Positions 1 to 10,819 of a stretch of DNA of 64,000 nucleotides are shown here, piece after piece. The stretch comes from Spodoptera frugiperda (Eukaryota > Arthropoda > Insecta > Lepidoptera > Noctuidae). The first letter of the stretch is position 1, and every line of letters starts with the position of its first letter. Position numbers and translations under genes: made by a program. The notes under the pieces are model-generated. The model saw only the letters and a list, made by a program, of their open reading frames with translations, made no database searches and was not told the DNA's origin. The stretch is from positions 9,152,473-9,216,472 of the forward strand of contig NC_064229.1 in assembly GCF_023101765.2 (NCBI RefSeq). Reading direction: 5' to 3'.

Positions 1-88
1 GCCTACACAAAAAAGAGCATTATATTAATGAACACCACGTTTATTTTAAAATATTTGATAATGACAGCAACAATGTTTTAAAATGCTA

Positions 89-447
89 TCTTTATATATA
101 TAATTCTTCTGTACGGGTGTATGTCACTGAACTCCTCTTAAACGACTAGACGGATTTTGATGAAACTTTTTGTGTGTGTTCAAGAGGATCTGAGAATGGT
201 TTAGATTCACAATTTTGTCCGCTGGACAATGTTTTTTTAATTAATTTTTAATTTATTAGTAGTTGTTGATTTTGGAATGTTTTACATCGGATCCGACGGA
301 CGGCGCTACCATCGCAGTGTCAAATATTAATGACGTTAGATATTGTCATAACATTTGAATAATAATTTTCATCAAAAAGGTTCAGAACGTTTTAGCTTAT
401 TAAAAAAACAATAAAATTGTCAGGACAACGTCTGTCGGGTCCGCTAG
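89..447 (+). mobile_element. Non-autonomous Helitron-like element, copy 1
   Basis: A 359-bp element that starts with TC (TCTTTATATATATAATTC) and ends with CTAG, flanked by A on the left and T on the right and without a target-site duplication. These are the termini expected of Helitrons, which insert between A and T. A short GACA/TGTC stem lies just before the CTAG end. A second copy, similar along almost its whole length by eye, lies inverted at 10820-11192. There is no coding capacity, so it must have been moved in trans. Helitron assignment is an inference from termini only. Confidence 0.7.
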
Positions 448-520
448 TATACTATAAAAACTGATCGTCTTTCATAGCAGGCATAGATTATAAATTGCAA
501 ATAAAATCCACCCGAAACAT

Positions 521-526
521 TTTATT
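521..526 (-). promoter_or_regulatory. AATAAA polyadenylation signal of GR-1
   Basis: A canonical AATAAA hexamer on the minus strand about 37 nt beyond the GR-1 stop codon. Its position supports the placing of the last exon. Confidence 0.55.
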
Positions 527-562
527 AGGATCGTTTAATATATAGGTATGTTTTAAGTTGAT

Positions 563-2884
563 TTATATTATACTTGTGAAATTCTTGAAGGAATAGACAG
601 TTCCTTCGTTGAAATGTGTGAGCTGCAAAGCCACAATGACGTAGGTGGTGCAGAAGCTGATGACGGCGATTGGTAGCTGGATGTTAAGAGGCACAAAGTG
701 ACAGATGTCGTATCGGAAGGGGCGCAACGTTATGTACTGCAGCGTTGTTTCCAGCTCGAAGCGAATGGATTCATCTGCAACATTAACTAAAACTAAAAAT
801 TATGGTATAATCACGTACATTAATGAAGAAAAGCTATACTTGTTTCGAGTCACAGAGGCTCTTGCCCCTGATATATAGATAGACATGTGATGTAATTACA
901 CTGTGATGAAGATATCATGAGCAGCGTGCGTAGACGCGGCGACTCGACGTCGCGCAGCCTACTGTCGCCGTACCGTAATGTTTAGTTAATTTAGTATGTC
1001 TCAAAATAGTTATTATTATAAAAATATGAAACATGTTTTCGTATAAGTATGACAAACTGATTATTTCAGTCTTAGGTTAGGTTATAATTTAATGTTACCC
1101 ATATCGTCCCGTCTTAATTTAGGTCAAACCATTTTTTTACAACATACACAGTTACAGTGTTTTTTTCCTATTCTGTCATGGACCACTACTAGATGTAAAC
1201 CTCTTTATCGCGTCATGATAAAGTCAGCCTTGACGCCACGCGTTGATGAAGCGAAAGAAGAGCTTTCCATTGTCTCTGCCTACCCCTATGGGAGACATGT
1301 GTGAGGTTTATGCATTTATGTATCTCTGTGTTTTCACAAATCATAGTTTACCCGAAGTCCTAAGTAGTTGGGTGGTCAGTATATTTTTCATTTCATCCAC
1401 TTCGTGCATGGTGGCTGTAACAACACCAGCTTGACTACTCAACTTCATAAATGCAGTGGACAGCTCCAAAAACGTGGACGCCACCAATATCTGTGGAGAC
1501 TGTAACATAAAAAGGTTATTTTATGGTTATTTTTTTTATGAAACACGCCGTTAAACTCGCAGACGTATCACCTAATGGTAAGCAATCGCGGCCGCCCACG
1601 GACACTTGAAATACGACTAGGCTTTTTGGGGGTTAGGAATTTAAGGGTTGTTGTTCGGGAATTGGGGATTGGGAAGATTGGGAAGGGGGGAATTGCTCAT
1701 TTAATACTCGTTGGTCGTCGTGGCAAGGAGGATGAAGACGCTTGTTTCTCATGCACGAGGCTCTGGTTTGGAAACCGACCGATGGCAAGAGCCAATGTAA
1801 CTTTTTTCCAAGTTATATGTACCTTCTAATATTATTTAGACACCACTGACAAATGGTGAAGAAAAACATCGTAGATTATAATTTCTAAAATTATAAGTTT
1901 GAAATCGCCAACCTCCATTGGCATCGTAATCAATGCTCAAACTTTCTATGCGTGAGAGAGCCTTTGGTCAGCAAAGGTCACTTATAGGCTGTTGATGTTG
2001 ATGATGTTGACTCATTTAATACTACTGACCTGCAGTAAGTGATTTCTAATCGCATTATACGTTGATACTGTTAAACTAACACTTTCCATAAACCAAGTGA
2101 TGGATATCTAAAAACAAAAATTTTGGTTTAAAGACCAAAACGGCATTTTTCAACTCAAAATACCAACTTAATCGAAGTAGGTTAAAAATATATTTACCAA
2201 ACACTGCAACTGCTTGTCCATATGTTCAAAGATGTCCAACAAATCACTGTAATACTTTAAGCATTTTCTTATATTTTTAACGCAGGCTTCAACCTCATTC
2301 CTTCCAGTAATATTAATAGGTACAGAATTAGATTCCAAGAATACCCTCAACCTGTTTATTCTACTGTGTAGCAGAGAGAAGACCAATATATTTATAGAGT
2401 AGTTGATATCCAAACCAATCAATACAAACAAAACATTAAAGAAGGAATATATATGACGAAGTTTATAAAAATAATGTATAAAGGTGACGACTATTCTTAT
2501 AATAACATTGATTGTCAAGATCAGCCACAAAAATCTGGTGACAGAAGTCAATTTTCTGAAGCCAATGATCCGGTCGATAGTTTTGATGGTATTGATGAAG
2601 TCAAAGAAGAGATCATCACTGTATTTCAAGTAAACAAGATTGATGCACGTGTATTGAATGATATTGAGAAAGTAGATGGAGAAACGGCTATTGTTGTAAC
2701 ACCAGTAGATAGCGTTAAAAGAAAAAGTAACAAAAATACAATATAATCTTAGGGCAAAACAAACTGGTTTTGATTTATGAACATTTGAGTAATTGCCAAG
2801 AATCAGACGGAGTATTGAAATGTATTTTAGCAGCCATTCTATTGGCATTCTTTTATTTGTCAAATATTTTGATTTTAGTATCAT
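563..2884 (-). CDS. GR-1: gustatory receptor, four coding exons, intact
   Basis: Seven-transmembrane insect gustatory receptor, a ligand-gated cation channel subunit of chemosensory neurons; the ligand cannot be read from sequence. Exons: 2884-2198 (229 codons from the ATG), 2107-2030 (26 codons), 1499-1352 (49 codons plus one base), 774-563 (70 residues and stop). All introns are GT-AG, phases 0, 0, 1, giving about 374 aa, normal for the family. Visible marks: the IDRIIGF loop, the conserved NITGRNEVE stretch, the YYSDLLDIF segment before the first intron, and the C-terminal TYVIVALQL that matches the family signature TYhhhhhQF except for final Leu. Closest paralogue in the window is GR-4, including the 12-13 residue tail extension. 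It follows GR-2 on the same strand, head to tail, with about 430 bp between the GR-2 stop and the GR-1 start. AATAAA lies downstream. A bitter-type lineage is likely but is only inferred. Confidence 0.92.
1567..1725 (+). repeat. Interspersed repeat family B (LINE-tail-like), within GR-1
   Basis: Fragment beginning with a restart of the common text ...CACCTAATGGTAAGCAATCG and containing CTTTTTGGGGGTTAGGAATT. The same text recurs at 12070, 16205, 21395, 39225, 42115, 52480 and 59763 in both orientations. It lies in the intron between GR-1 exons 2 and 3. It is probably the 3' end of a non-LTR element; no coding part is present. Confidence 0.65.
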
Positions 2885-3285
2885 GTCTAGTGTCTACAGG
2901 TGATGAACTTGTACTGAGTTTAATGTTTGTACCTAGTGTAGGGTCGTATTGATCTGTGGGTATCAAGTTCTATAAATATCCTTTTGATATCCATAGTTTC
3001 ATCAATTATGATATTTGCCCTTGTTTTCTGAATAACTGATATCTGATGATTATTTATTTAAGGTATTCTAAAATTATCTCTGCCACGGCTTTAATTGTGT
3101 TTTTTCAAACACAACACTACCTCCCATTAAATAATTCCCTTGACAGATAATTTTAGAACACCTTATATAATAATTGCGTATGTTTATAATGATGTTACGA
3201 GCATTGATCAGTTTTACAGACACCGATAATCTCTAAAGAATATCAATAAAAAGACAAATAAAAAAAAAATACAATGATTTGTTAC

Positions 3286-3291
3286 TTTATT
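3286..3291 (-). promoter_or_regulatory. AATAAA polyadenylation signal of GR-2
   Basis: AATAAA on the minus strand about 27 nt past the GR-2 stop codon. Confidence 0.5.
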
Positions 3292-3317
3292 CGATGGTTG
3301 GTTAGTACAAAGCAACC

Positions 3318-5282
3318 TTAATTTTGGAAATGTGTGAGCTGCAAAGCCGCAATAACATAAGTTACACTGAAGGTAATGATGTAGAATGGGAGATAAATGT
3401 TGAGAGGTACCACACGGCAGATGTTGTATCGGAATGGACGAAGCTTTATGTACTGGATCATTGTTGCAAGCTCGAACTGCATGGACTCATCTGCAAAGAA
3501 GAAAAAAGAACACGATCATCAAGTAGCATCAAGATCGACAGTCTGTTGCATTCTATTGCTGGACTATACCTTCTAATAAAAATAATTTGACATAATCCAA
3601 TGGGACCTGTCCCTTCTAATTAAAATGGTTTGCTATAAAGTTTTCAAGTCAAAGTCAAAGCATTTATTTCAATTAGGTAATCCTTAGTTAGGTACTTTTG
3701 AAAGATCAAATTGAATTGTCCTTCAGTCTGTTTGCCAGTCAAGGTAGGTGTGGGTTTCAAGAACCTTTCGCTAGAATAAATAAGAGTTTCTATACTATGG
3801 TTTGAACTATGGTTTTATTTGGTGAAAGTGACAGGATCTAGATATTATCTATCAGAGAAAGATTGTCAAGAAAAACGTTATATGCATGATATTAAATTCG
3901 TAGCTAAAGCAAAGATACTACCTGAGCTTGTATACAATTGCGTAGTCAAATATTTCACTAAACGATTCACTTCGTATGTTGTTGCTTCCATCGCAATTGC
4001 TTGAGAAGACACCATTATCAAGGCTTGTCCTACTTCCATGATGAGTGATAACATCAATAGTACTGACATAAACTGAAAGATGGAACCAAGGTGAACAAAG
4101 TTTACAATAGTGATTAAGGTACCAACTACGCAATGTGTCTTATGGAACAAAAATATATTAACGGATCTTTCTGGTTAATATTAGTAAGAGTCAAGAAATC
4201 TCATAAAAGGTAGGGTCGATTCTAAAGTCCTAGAAGTCCTAATAGAATAAAAGATTAAAATACATAAAAATATGAACAAGGTCGACAAGAAGGATAGATG
4301 AACTGATTAAGATCGCAGAGAGCCGATGAATGCAGCGCGTTTCCAATCGGCCTATTTGGAAGTCATTGAGGGAGGGCCTATGTTCAGCAGTGGACGTCTT
4401 ACGGCTGATATGATAATGATGTTGATAATTAACGAACGTAAGTCACTCACATCACTGGAGTATAAAACAACAACTTGATAAGACCATACAGTAATTCTCA
4501 ACGTTTGCGTTATCCATGTGACAATTATCTGAAAAGAAATAAAACAAAAAATATAACATTGATGATTGGAATATTTATTGATATTAAAAATGATTATTTT
4601 TACCAAATAGTGTAAAGCCCTGTCAACGCAGAAGAATTCATCCAACAGGTTACTGTAATATTTCAAACATTTTCTTATAATTCCAACACTAAGGGACACT
4701 TCATTGCTTTCGATCGAACTCACAGAAACTGTTTTTAGTTCCAAAAATAATCTCAATAGACTCATTCGGTTTTGCATTACCGAAAAAATTATAATAATTG
4801 TTAAATGGTTAATGCTTAAGGCAAGTAGTACAAAGTTCATATTATAAAATGTGATATATGAACGTAAGCCTGAAGCCGCATATGATAGACAATTGACTAT
4901 TCTCATCAGAACGTTGAAAGTCGAGATGCCGTATAGGGATTAAAGAGACATTCTTGAAGCCAACAATCCTATCATTAGTTTCAATAGCACTGAAGAACTT
5001 GGTAAAAAGTTGATCGCCATGGTGGAAGTAAATAATACTGATGCAAATATTCTCAAATATGCTAATGGAATGGAAGGACATAAGTTTTTTGTTACAAACA
5101 TCCCAGAAGTAAACTAAGCTGAAGGTGAAGCAGACGAGGATACAGTAGAACTTCAAGAGGTTGCTGATAGACTTTAAGCCACTAATATTAGAATAATGTC
5201 CTAATACAAGGCGAGTAATGGCCATTATCTTCAACAGCCAATACGGCGACGGATTTTTAATTCCAGTTATTTTCGTAACCAT
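3318..5282 (-). pseudogene. GR-2: gustatory receptor with a one-base frameshift in exon 1
   Basis: Same four-exon gustatory receptor design: exon 1 5282-4604, exon 2 4528-4451 (26 codons), exon 3 4072-3922 (50 codons plus one base), exon 4 3490-3318 (57 residues and stop). Splice sites are canonical and phases match the paralogues. Exon 1 is 679 nt, one base more than a multiple of three. The reading frame passes NDRIVGFKNVS, then must shift near 4922-4930 to continue as STFNVLMRIV, which aligns with SNVTIRLF of GR-3. After the shift SVMQNRM, exon 2, exon 3 and the C-terminal TYVIAALQL are all readable. A one-base correction would give about 359 aa. The rest of the gene has no stop, so this is a young pseudogene, a segregating null allele or a base-call error. 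Closest relative here is GR-3. Confidence 0.85.
4285..4432 (+). repeat. RTE-type LINE 3'-end fragment in GR-2 intron 2
   Basis: Contains GGGCCTATGTTCAGCAGTGG followed by ACG, then a GATGATAATGATG-like end. This resembles the widespread lepidopteran LINE tail that ends in a GATGATGATG microsatellite. Similar ends occur at 38655-38740 and 53180-53295. The sequence is too short and decayed for a firm family name. Confidence 0.5.
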
Positions 5283-5523
5283 CTTGAATTTTGGTTTTAT
5301 TCCGCTCCAACTTTTATCTGCTTCCAGAACTTTCTGTCAATATCCATTAATGGTGATTTTGTCAGTATAATTAATGGGTAGAAACGAATCATTACTTAAT
5401 ACAAGTACAATACAATAGTAATAGTATTAGTCGATATTATTAGCTGTATCGATTTTGGATCGGTACCTCGATATACACGATCGGACCATACAGTTGATAA
5501 TTACGCTTAAACCAACTGACACG
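5283..5523. promoter_or_regulatory. Shared divergent promoter region of GR-2 and GR-3
   Basis: Only 241 bp separate the ATG of GR-2 (minus) from the ATG of GR-3 (plus). Both transcription starts must lie in or close to this gap, making it a candidate bidirectional promoter. No unambiguous TATA box or named motif was recognised. It is also the symmetry axis of the inverted four-gene block. Confidence 0.5.
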
Positions 5524-7125
5524 ATGTATAATTTTAAGCATTATATACAAAGACATACGCCATCTAATTGGTTTCTAAAGTTGCTGGTTATATTGCGTCT
5601 CTTACTAACCAATTACACAGATATAAGCGAATCAAGAGCAAAATGCTATATTTTAAAATTCTACTGTATAAGTATATGGTTTTGTATTAGCCTTTTTTAT
5701 TTTTATGATGTTTTTGCTCGAAATGCTTTCGGCATTTATTCTCTCTGCGTCGTAGAGTACACGCTGTGCGGCCTTGCCAACTTCATTTATGGTGACGATT
5801 TCTTCTTTAAGTTTATTAGGGTTATCGAGATTAATGACAGAATTGTTGGCTTTAAGAAAATGTCTTTCTTTACAAAATATCTGTGTGTCATCACAGTTAG
5901 TAATGTCACCATCAGACTCTTTATAAGCATCACTCACGCTATTGTTGACCCTCGTCCTCAATATTTGTTCGCTACAGTCACTTTTGCTTTGCTGTCTACT
6001 GACATAAACCATATTTTTAACATACTCATTTTCTCGATAATACAAAATCGGATGAAGCAGCTACAATTATTTTTTAAGTCAATCTATATTCCCGTTAATA
6101 TTACTGGAAGGAATGAAGTTGAAATGAACATTAAAAGAATTAGAAAAGGTTTACTCTACTATAATAATCTGCTGGATAATTTGAGGAGTATATCGAAGTC
6201 ATTACAAGTCTTGGTAAATTACCTTCCGTGTTTACTGCATAGATGTTTTAATTAGTGTGATCACTTTCTGTGGTATAACATTATCCTTTTTTAGCTATTC
6301 ATCAATTGGATTATACATTGTGTAAAGACGCTGTTTCTGGGATTTATTATAGCTTCATTAATCTCTAGGGTGAGAATTTTTATAACTGTTTTGTTTATTA
6401 ATATCGAAGTTAAGTGGGTTTGTTTCACTTCCTTGTTATTTTTAGGTCCACCATAAACAGCTTCTAGGCATGATGTTGGAGGTAATGCAGTCTTTAATCA
6501 TGATATCAAGTCCGGCCATCATAGCAAGTATAACAGCTAACCACGTGAACGACATTAAACGCATGCTTAGTAGCAAACTATTACAAACATCAGGTAAAAC
6601 TTCATCATTTTTGACCCCTAGAGGACATTTTAATTTAAATTTATTTATTTGCCCATCTTTTGGTGGCAGTTTCAAGATCTGGCTGTGCCTTGAAACTGTG
6701 ACCAACATGTGAGGCTGTTGGACTATTACTTACAAGAAAAGTATAACATTATATCAAAAGCCTATTAAGTGGCCACTGCTGACCAAAGGCCTCTTTTCAC
6801 ACTTTTTGTTTTGAGCATTATTCACTGCGTCTGCTCAATGCGGGTTGGTCATGTAATAAAATAATAAGAAATCGAGCTATTTTTTAAGAATGTTTCAACG
6901 TAAAATAAATGATAAAATAATATTTCAATGGACTGTGTTATTTTGCTTGCAGATGAATCCTTAGTATTTGAGCTGGAGACAACCCTGCAGTATATGACTC
7001 TCCGTCCTTTCCAATTCACTATCTGTCGTGTCGTGACACTCAACATCTACCTGCCCTTCGTCGTCATCGGTTTATGCATTACCTATGTTGTGGTAGGCTT
7101 GCAGCTTTCGCAAATTAAGATTTGA
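5524..7125 (+). CDS. GR-3: gustatory receptor, four coding exons, intact
   Basis: Gustatory receptor channel subunit. Exons: 5524-6213 (230 codons), 6295-6369 (25 codons), 6446-6593 (49 codons plus one base), 6953-7125 (57 residues and stop). Introns are GT-AG with phases 0, 0, 1; total about 361 aa. The start is the ATG at 5524 (MYNFKHYIQRH): the frame is open further upstream but there is no ATG there, and this start aligns with the N-termini of the paralogues. Marks include NDRIVGFKKMS, SIIQNRM, NITGRNEVE, YYNNLLDNL and C-terminal TYVVVGLQL (Leu in place of Phe of the TYhhhhhQF signature). Exon 2 is one codon shorter than in the others. It is transcribed divergently from GR-2, its closest relative. 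No clear AATAAA was seen directly after the stop. Confidence 0.92.
6757..6850. repeat. Degenerate interspersed repeat in GR-3 intron 3
   Basis: Contains AAGTGGCCACTGCTGACCAA followed by AGGCCTCTTTTCACAC and CTCAATGCGGGTTGG. The same text occurs at 33785-34120, with a further tail part at 57230-57385, so this is a dispersed LINE-like fragment and not a coding exon. Confidence 0.5.
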
Positions 7126-7522
7126 GATGTAAATGATACTTCTTCTTCTTGTGGGGCCACTTTATGACTGAAGCTTGGCCGTTAGCTTCTTTGAATCAGA
7201 ATCGGTCCTAATCATTGGCCAGACGGAAAAGTCGGTCGACAGATATGATATGCAATGATACAGATTTTTGAAATTTAAATTGATACATACAATCTTGTTT
7301 TGTTATTTATTTCACTAATATCAACCCCTTTGAAATAATAATTCGTTATTTTTAAACTAAACTATAAAATATTCTTATAATTAATATTTCAAATCAAGTA
7401 ATGAATGTATATATGTAATTATTGTTTTGTAGTTACCTTCACAAAGATATTAATAGTACTAGTATTTTCCATGGATCAATATAACGAACTGGGTGCTCAG
7501 TCAAAACCCGCCAGTCGTCGAC

Positions 7523-9697
7523 ATGATCCCAAAGTTAAAACATTTAATAAACAAAAATATAACAGTAGAATGGGTTCTGAAGAAAACATCAATAATTCGT
7601 GTCATAGTCGGCTTCTACTCAAACATCACCAAATCGAGACCAATCAACTATTTGCTAAGATTTTACTGCATTATTCTTAATTTCACCGTCTTAACAATTT
7701 ACTTTTACAATTTTAAACCCCGCACAGGCGTCTATATTTTCAGTGTCATTCAATACGCGTGTACCAACTTTGTCTATGTTAAATATGGCGACTATCTCTT
7801 CTTCGAGTTCATCAACGGCATTAAAACTATTGACAGGATCATTGGCTTCAAGGCTTCTGTCAACAGCTTCGTTTGGTTGATCATTACTATCAATGGCCTC
7901 ATCAGAATCATTGTCACTGTCATACATTCTACTATGAGACTCGATTCTGTGGTTAAGTTTCTTGCTGTGTTAATTGGAGTGATTGCGTTAGATCTAAACT
8001 TCTCAATTCACGTATTGGTTTTCTTATTGTTACACAATCGAATGAAGAGGTTGAGAATTTATTTGGAATCAAATTCTGTTCCTGTCAACATTACTGGAAG
8101 GGATGAGGTTGAAATTTGTGTTAAAAATATAAGACAAAGTTTAAATTATTATAGCAGTTTGTTAAACATCTTTGGACGTATGGACAAGCAGCTGCAGTTT
8201 TTGGTAAATATCGGTTATTTTTTTTTAACGAACTTTGAATTCATCTGATCTACATACATACATAATCTTATTCCTGTCTCCCATGGGGGTAGGTAATATG
8301 GAACGTCAATTAATCTGTACTATTAATAAGCTAATTACAGCTAAGGTTGCGTCATAACGTACTCTTGGCTTCGTCCTAATGAGTAGGTTCTCAATCGACC
8401 TTTTATTTTCTTTTTACTTTAGTATAAATATTTAAACAAGTATTGTATTACTAAAATTTTGTTTTCTTTCAGGTAACTATCATTTTCTTAACAGAAAGTC
8501 TCAGTTTTACTCTGTCGGCATTTGGGATTGTCCAATTTTATTTTGAAAAGGTTAGTGGTCTTCTATCAAATACCAGTTTATACAAGTATAGGACAGTGAG
8601 GGGTGAGTGAGTGGGTGAGTACAGGATAAAATCCTAGTGTAGGACAAAAAAAAGAAATAAATGGAACGGCAAGAAAGATTATGTAAACTAATAACTATAT
8701 TATATTCAGATCGTTCATCCAGGGCTGATATCCATCTGCATAGAGCTGATACATTCATTCGTGAAGTTCAGCAGTGAGGCAGTAATTGTGGAGATGACTG
8801 CACAGGAGGTGGACCGGATCAAGCAGACACTCACCACGCAGCTGAAGAGAAACTGGGGTAATTATCTAAGTGAATTGTTTGTAAACCATAATTATAATAT
8901 TAGACTCCAGTGTTGGTGCGGTGGCTGGGTAATCGGCTTTCGTGCAACGTGTTGCGGGTTCGATTCCCGCACAGAACAACTTTTTGTGTGATCCACAAAT
9001 TATTGTTTCGGGTATGGGTGTCATTTGTATGTGAACTTGTATGTTGATACAGGAGAAATAACTAGGGAGAGATTTTCATTGTCATTTGATCTTGGTACGT
9101 CTTAGAACCGCCAAACACTGTTTGTTTAAAGCATTCAGGATTGACTGGGTCAAGCTGCGACTGCATAGTGAACATTGATGACAGGACTTCTTACAACTAA
9201 ATTAACACATTCACTTCACTCGACTCCAAGACCCAGAAAATGAAACGTAACTTCCAAATCATATGCACATTTTACCGTCAAGAGAATAGTGATCTTTGAA
9301 TCAATGATTTGTTCAATCAAATTTTACTTAAAGTATTTGCTTACAGTATATGGCAGTAGCTCACCCCCCAATTACATGGAACTTATAATATTAAAATAGT
9401 GAAAAGTGGGAGTAGTGTTACGTGCCATAATGTGCACTGCCTACCCTTTCTGGGATAAAAGAAGTAACGATACGATATTTGCTTACAGATGAATCTGTGC
9501 GGTTCGAACTGGCAACAACGCTGCAATACGTGAAGCTACGTCCATTCAGATACGACATCTGCCGCGTTTTGCCTCTCAACATCTATCTTCCATTCACCGT
9601 CATCAGCTTCTGCATCACCTACGTCATTGTAGCTTTGCAGCTCACAAATTTCAATGCGAATAGTGGTTACATTTGTGTTAATTGTACAATTATATAA
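7523..9697 (+). CDS. GR-4: gustatory receptor, four coding exons, intact
   Basis: Gustatory receptor channel subunit. Exons: 7523-8203 (227 codons), 8473-8550 (26 codons), 8710-8857 (49 codons plus one base), 9489-9697 (69 residues and stop). GT-AG introns, phases 0, 0, 1; about 371 aa. The start is the ATG of MIPKLKHLINKNITVEW, which aligns with MILKSKYLTNKRMPIEW of GR-1; the open frame further upstream has no ATG. Shared with GR-1: IKTIDRIIGF, LESNSVP, NITGRDEVE, MDKQLQ and a C-terminal tail extended past TYVIVALQL. Two SINE fragments sit in intron 3, one reaching close to the exon 4 acceptor. AATAAA follows 21 nt after the stop. It lies head-to-tail behind GR-3, with about 400 bp between them. 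Confidence 0.93.
8903..9070 (+). mobile_element. SINE-A copy (tRNA-derived) in GR-4 intron 3
   Basis: Contains a tRNA-like head with a GGTGCGGTGGCTGGGTAATC box A region and a perfect Pol III box B (GGTTCGATTCC). It is followed by a body with TGTGTGATCCACAAATTATT and a tail resembling ...ACAGGAGAAAT. The same unit is found at 23588, 25808, 27549-27905, 53476, 57469 and 62912. Confidence 0.8.
9343..9466 (+). mobile_element. SINE-B body fragment next to the GR-4 exon 4 acceptor
   Basis: The 3' part of SINE-B: TATATGGCAGTAGCTCACCC, then ATTACATGG, AGTGAAAAGTGGGAG, TAATGTGCACTGCCTACCCT and GGGATAAAAG. The tRNA-like head is absent. It ends about 22 bp before the splice acceptor of GR-4 exon 4, so the SINE or its immediate flank supplies part of the acceptor region. 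Confidence 0.7.
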
Positions 9698-9717
9698 ATT
9701 GGTATTTGGGTTTTTGT

Positions 9718-9723
9718 AATAAA
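9718..9723 (+). promoter_or_regulatory. AATAAA polyadenylation signal of GR-4
   Basis: Canonical hexamer 21 nt downstream of the GR-4 stop codon. Confidence 0.6.
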
Positions 9724-9840
9724 GTTGAAATTTGTCTGTGATTGGTAATTGTATTTCGTATCTACTAGACTATGATCACTAACTGAGAAAAATATACTAA
9801 AAGCAAATATACTAGAAGCAAAAGATCAAAGTAGCTAAAA

Positions 9841-9941
9841 TGTTACAATGATTTGTTGCGTGCTACGTTATTTCGTAGCCGACGTAGCACTTGCGTAGCG
9901 TCTTGTGACCGTAGCAGTCCCGTAGCTACGCTACTGTAACA
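9841..9941. repeat. Miniature palindromic element rich in GTAGC/GCTAC
   Basis: About 101 bp bounded by TGTTACA and TGTAACA in inverted orientation and filled with GTAGC and GCTAC pentamers that can pair in several registers. It looks like a foldback miniature element just after the GR-4 3' end. No open frame. Confidence 0.5.
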
Positions 9942-10480
9942 ATACAATTATTATTATTAAGTTTAAGATATTACGAATATTATACGAAGAAATTATATCT
10001 ATAATATATGGTTTCCTTGTAACTAAAAACACACTTCAAAAAGGTCAAGGGATTTTTTGAATGTAATTGAACTATCACTTATTTAGGGATTAGTCTAATA
10101 AATTAAGTAATATTAATATTATAGGTTTATGTCTGTCGAAGAAATGCTTTTTCTTTATGGCTAATTATCCTTTTCGTTGTTTCTGATTAAATATTATTAG
10201 AAATTTTTAATAATAATGCCAATATCAATCAGCTACTTACATTTCGTTAGTAAAATTGAAGTTTCCATTTTAATTTACAACACTAAAATCAAATTTTTGA
10301 TAACGTGAAGTGTTCATGAATAATTCTGAGGCAAGTGCATGGATAGTGACATTGGTACATACGGGTTTGAAGGATGATGAGCTGATGTGTATTGAAGTAC
10401 TGCCTGGTAATGTTTTTGCTTGGGTGTTTATGAATAGGGTAGATGACTAATTTTTGTTTTAATACCTGTCTTGTATTATT

Positions 10481-10776
10481 AGACTGCCTCGTTGGTCGAG
10501 GGGTCGCAAGTGCGACTGCCGGACAAGGTGTCTCGGGTTCAATTCACCGGGTCGGGCAAATTATTACTAGGCATTTTTCTGTTTTTCGAAAATTTTTCAG
10601 TAGTAGCACGGAGTTTGGAATTGTGCCCTGTATATGGTAATAAGCTCACCCCCTAGTACATGGGAATTATAATACAAATGGTGAAAAGTGGATGTACATT
10701 GTATAGCGGTATTACGTGTCCTAATGTGCAGCTCTGCCTACCCCTTCGGAGATAAAACGCGCGACGGTGTTTTATT
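10481..10776 (+). mobile_element. SINE-B, full-length copy with 12-bp target-site duplication
   Basis: Complete 296-bp SINE flanked by direct repeats TCTTGTATTATT at 10469-10480 and 10777-10788. The head resembles tRNA-Leu/Ser (TTGGTCGAGGGGTCGCAAGT, box B GGGTTCAATTC). The body contains GTAGCACGGAGTTTGGAATT, the ATGGTGAAAAGTGG motif and CTCTGCCTACCCCTTCGG. This copy defines the family; other copies are at 9343, 11252, 26583, 28224, 36193, 37995, 51855, 54716, 62048 and 63706. Confidence 0.85.
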
Positions 10777-10819
10777 TCTTGTATTATTTGAAAATAATTA
10801 CATTTTTTTTTTTAAATTA

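Noticed and set aside
2453..7927. Acidic open frames antisense to receptor exon 1 (2453-2746, 5653-6045, 7691-7927)
   Set aside because: They lie exactly opposite the coding exons of GR-1, GR-3 and GR-4 and only mirror the codon pattern of the hydrophobic receptors.
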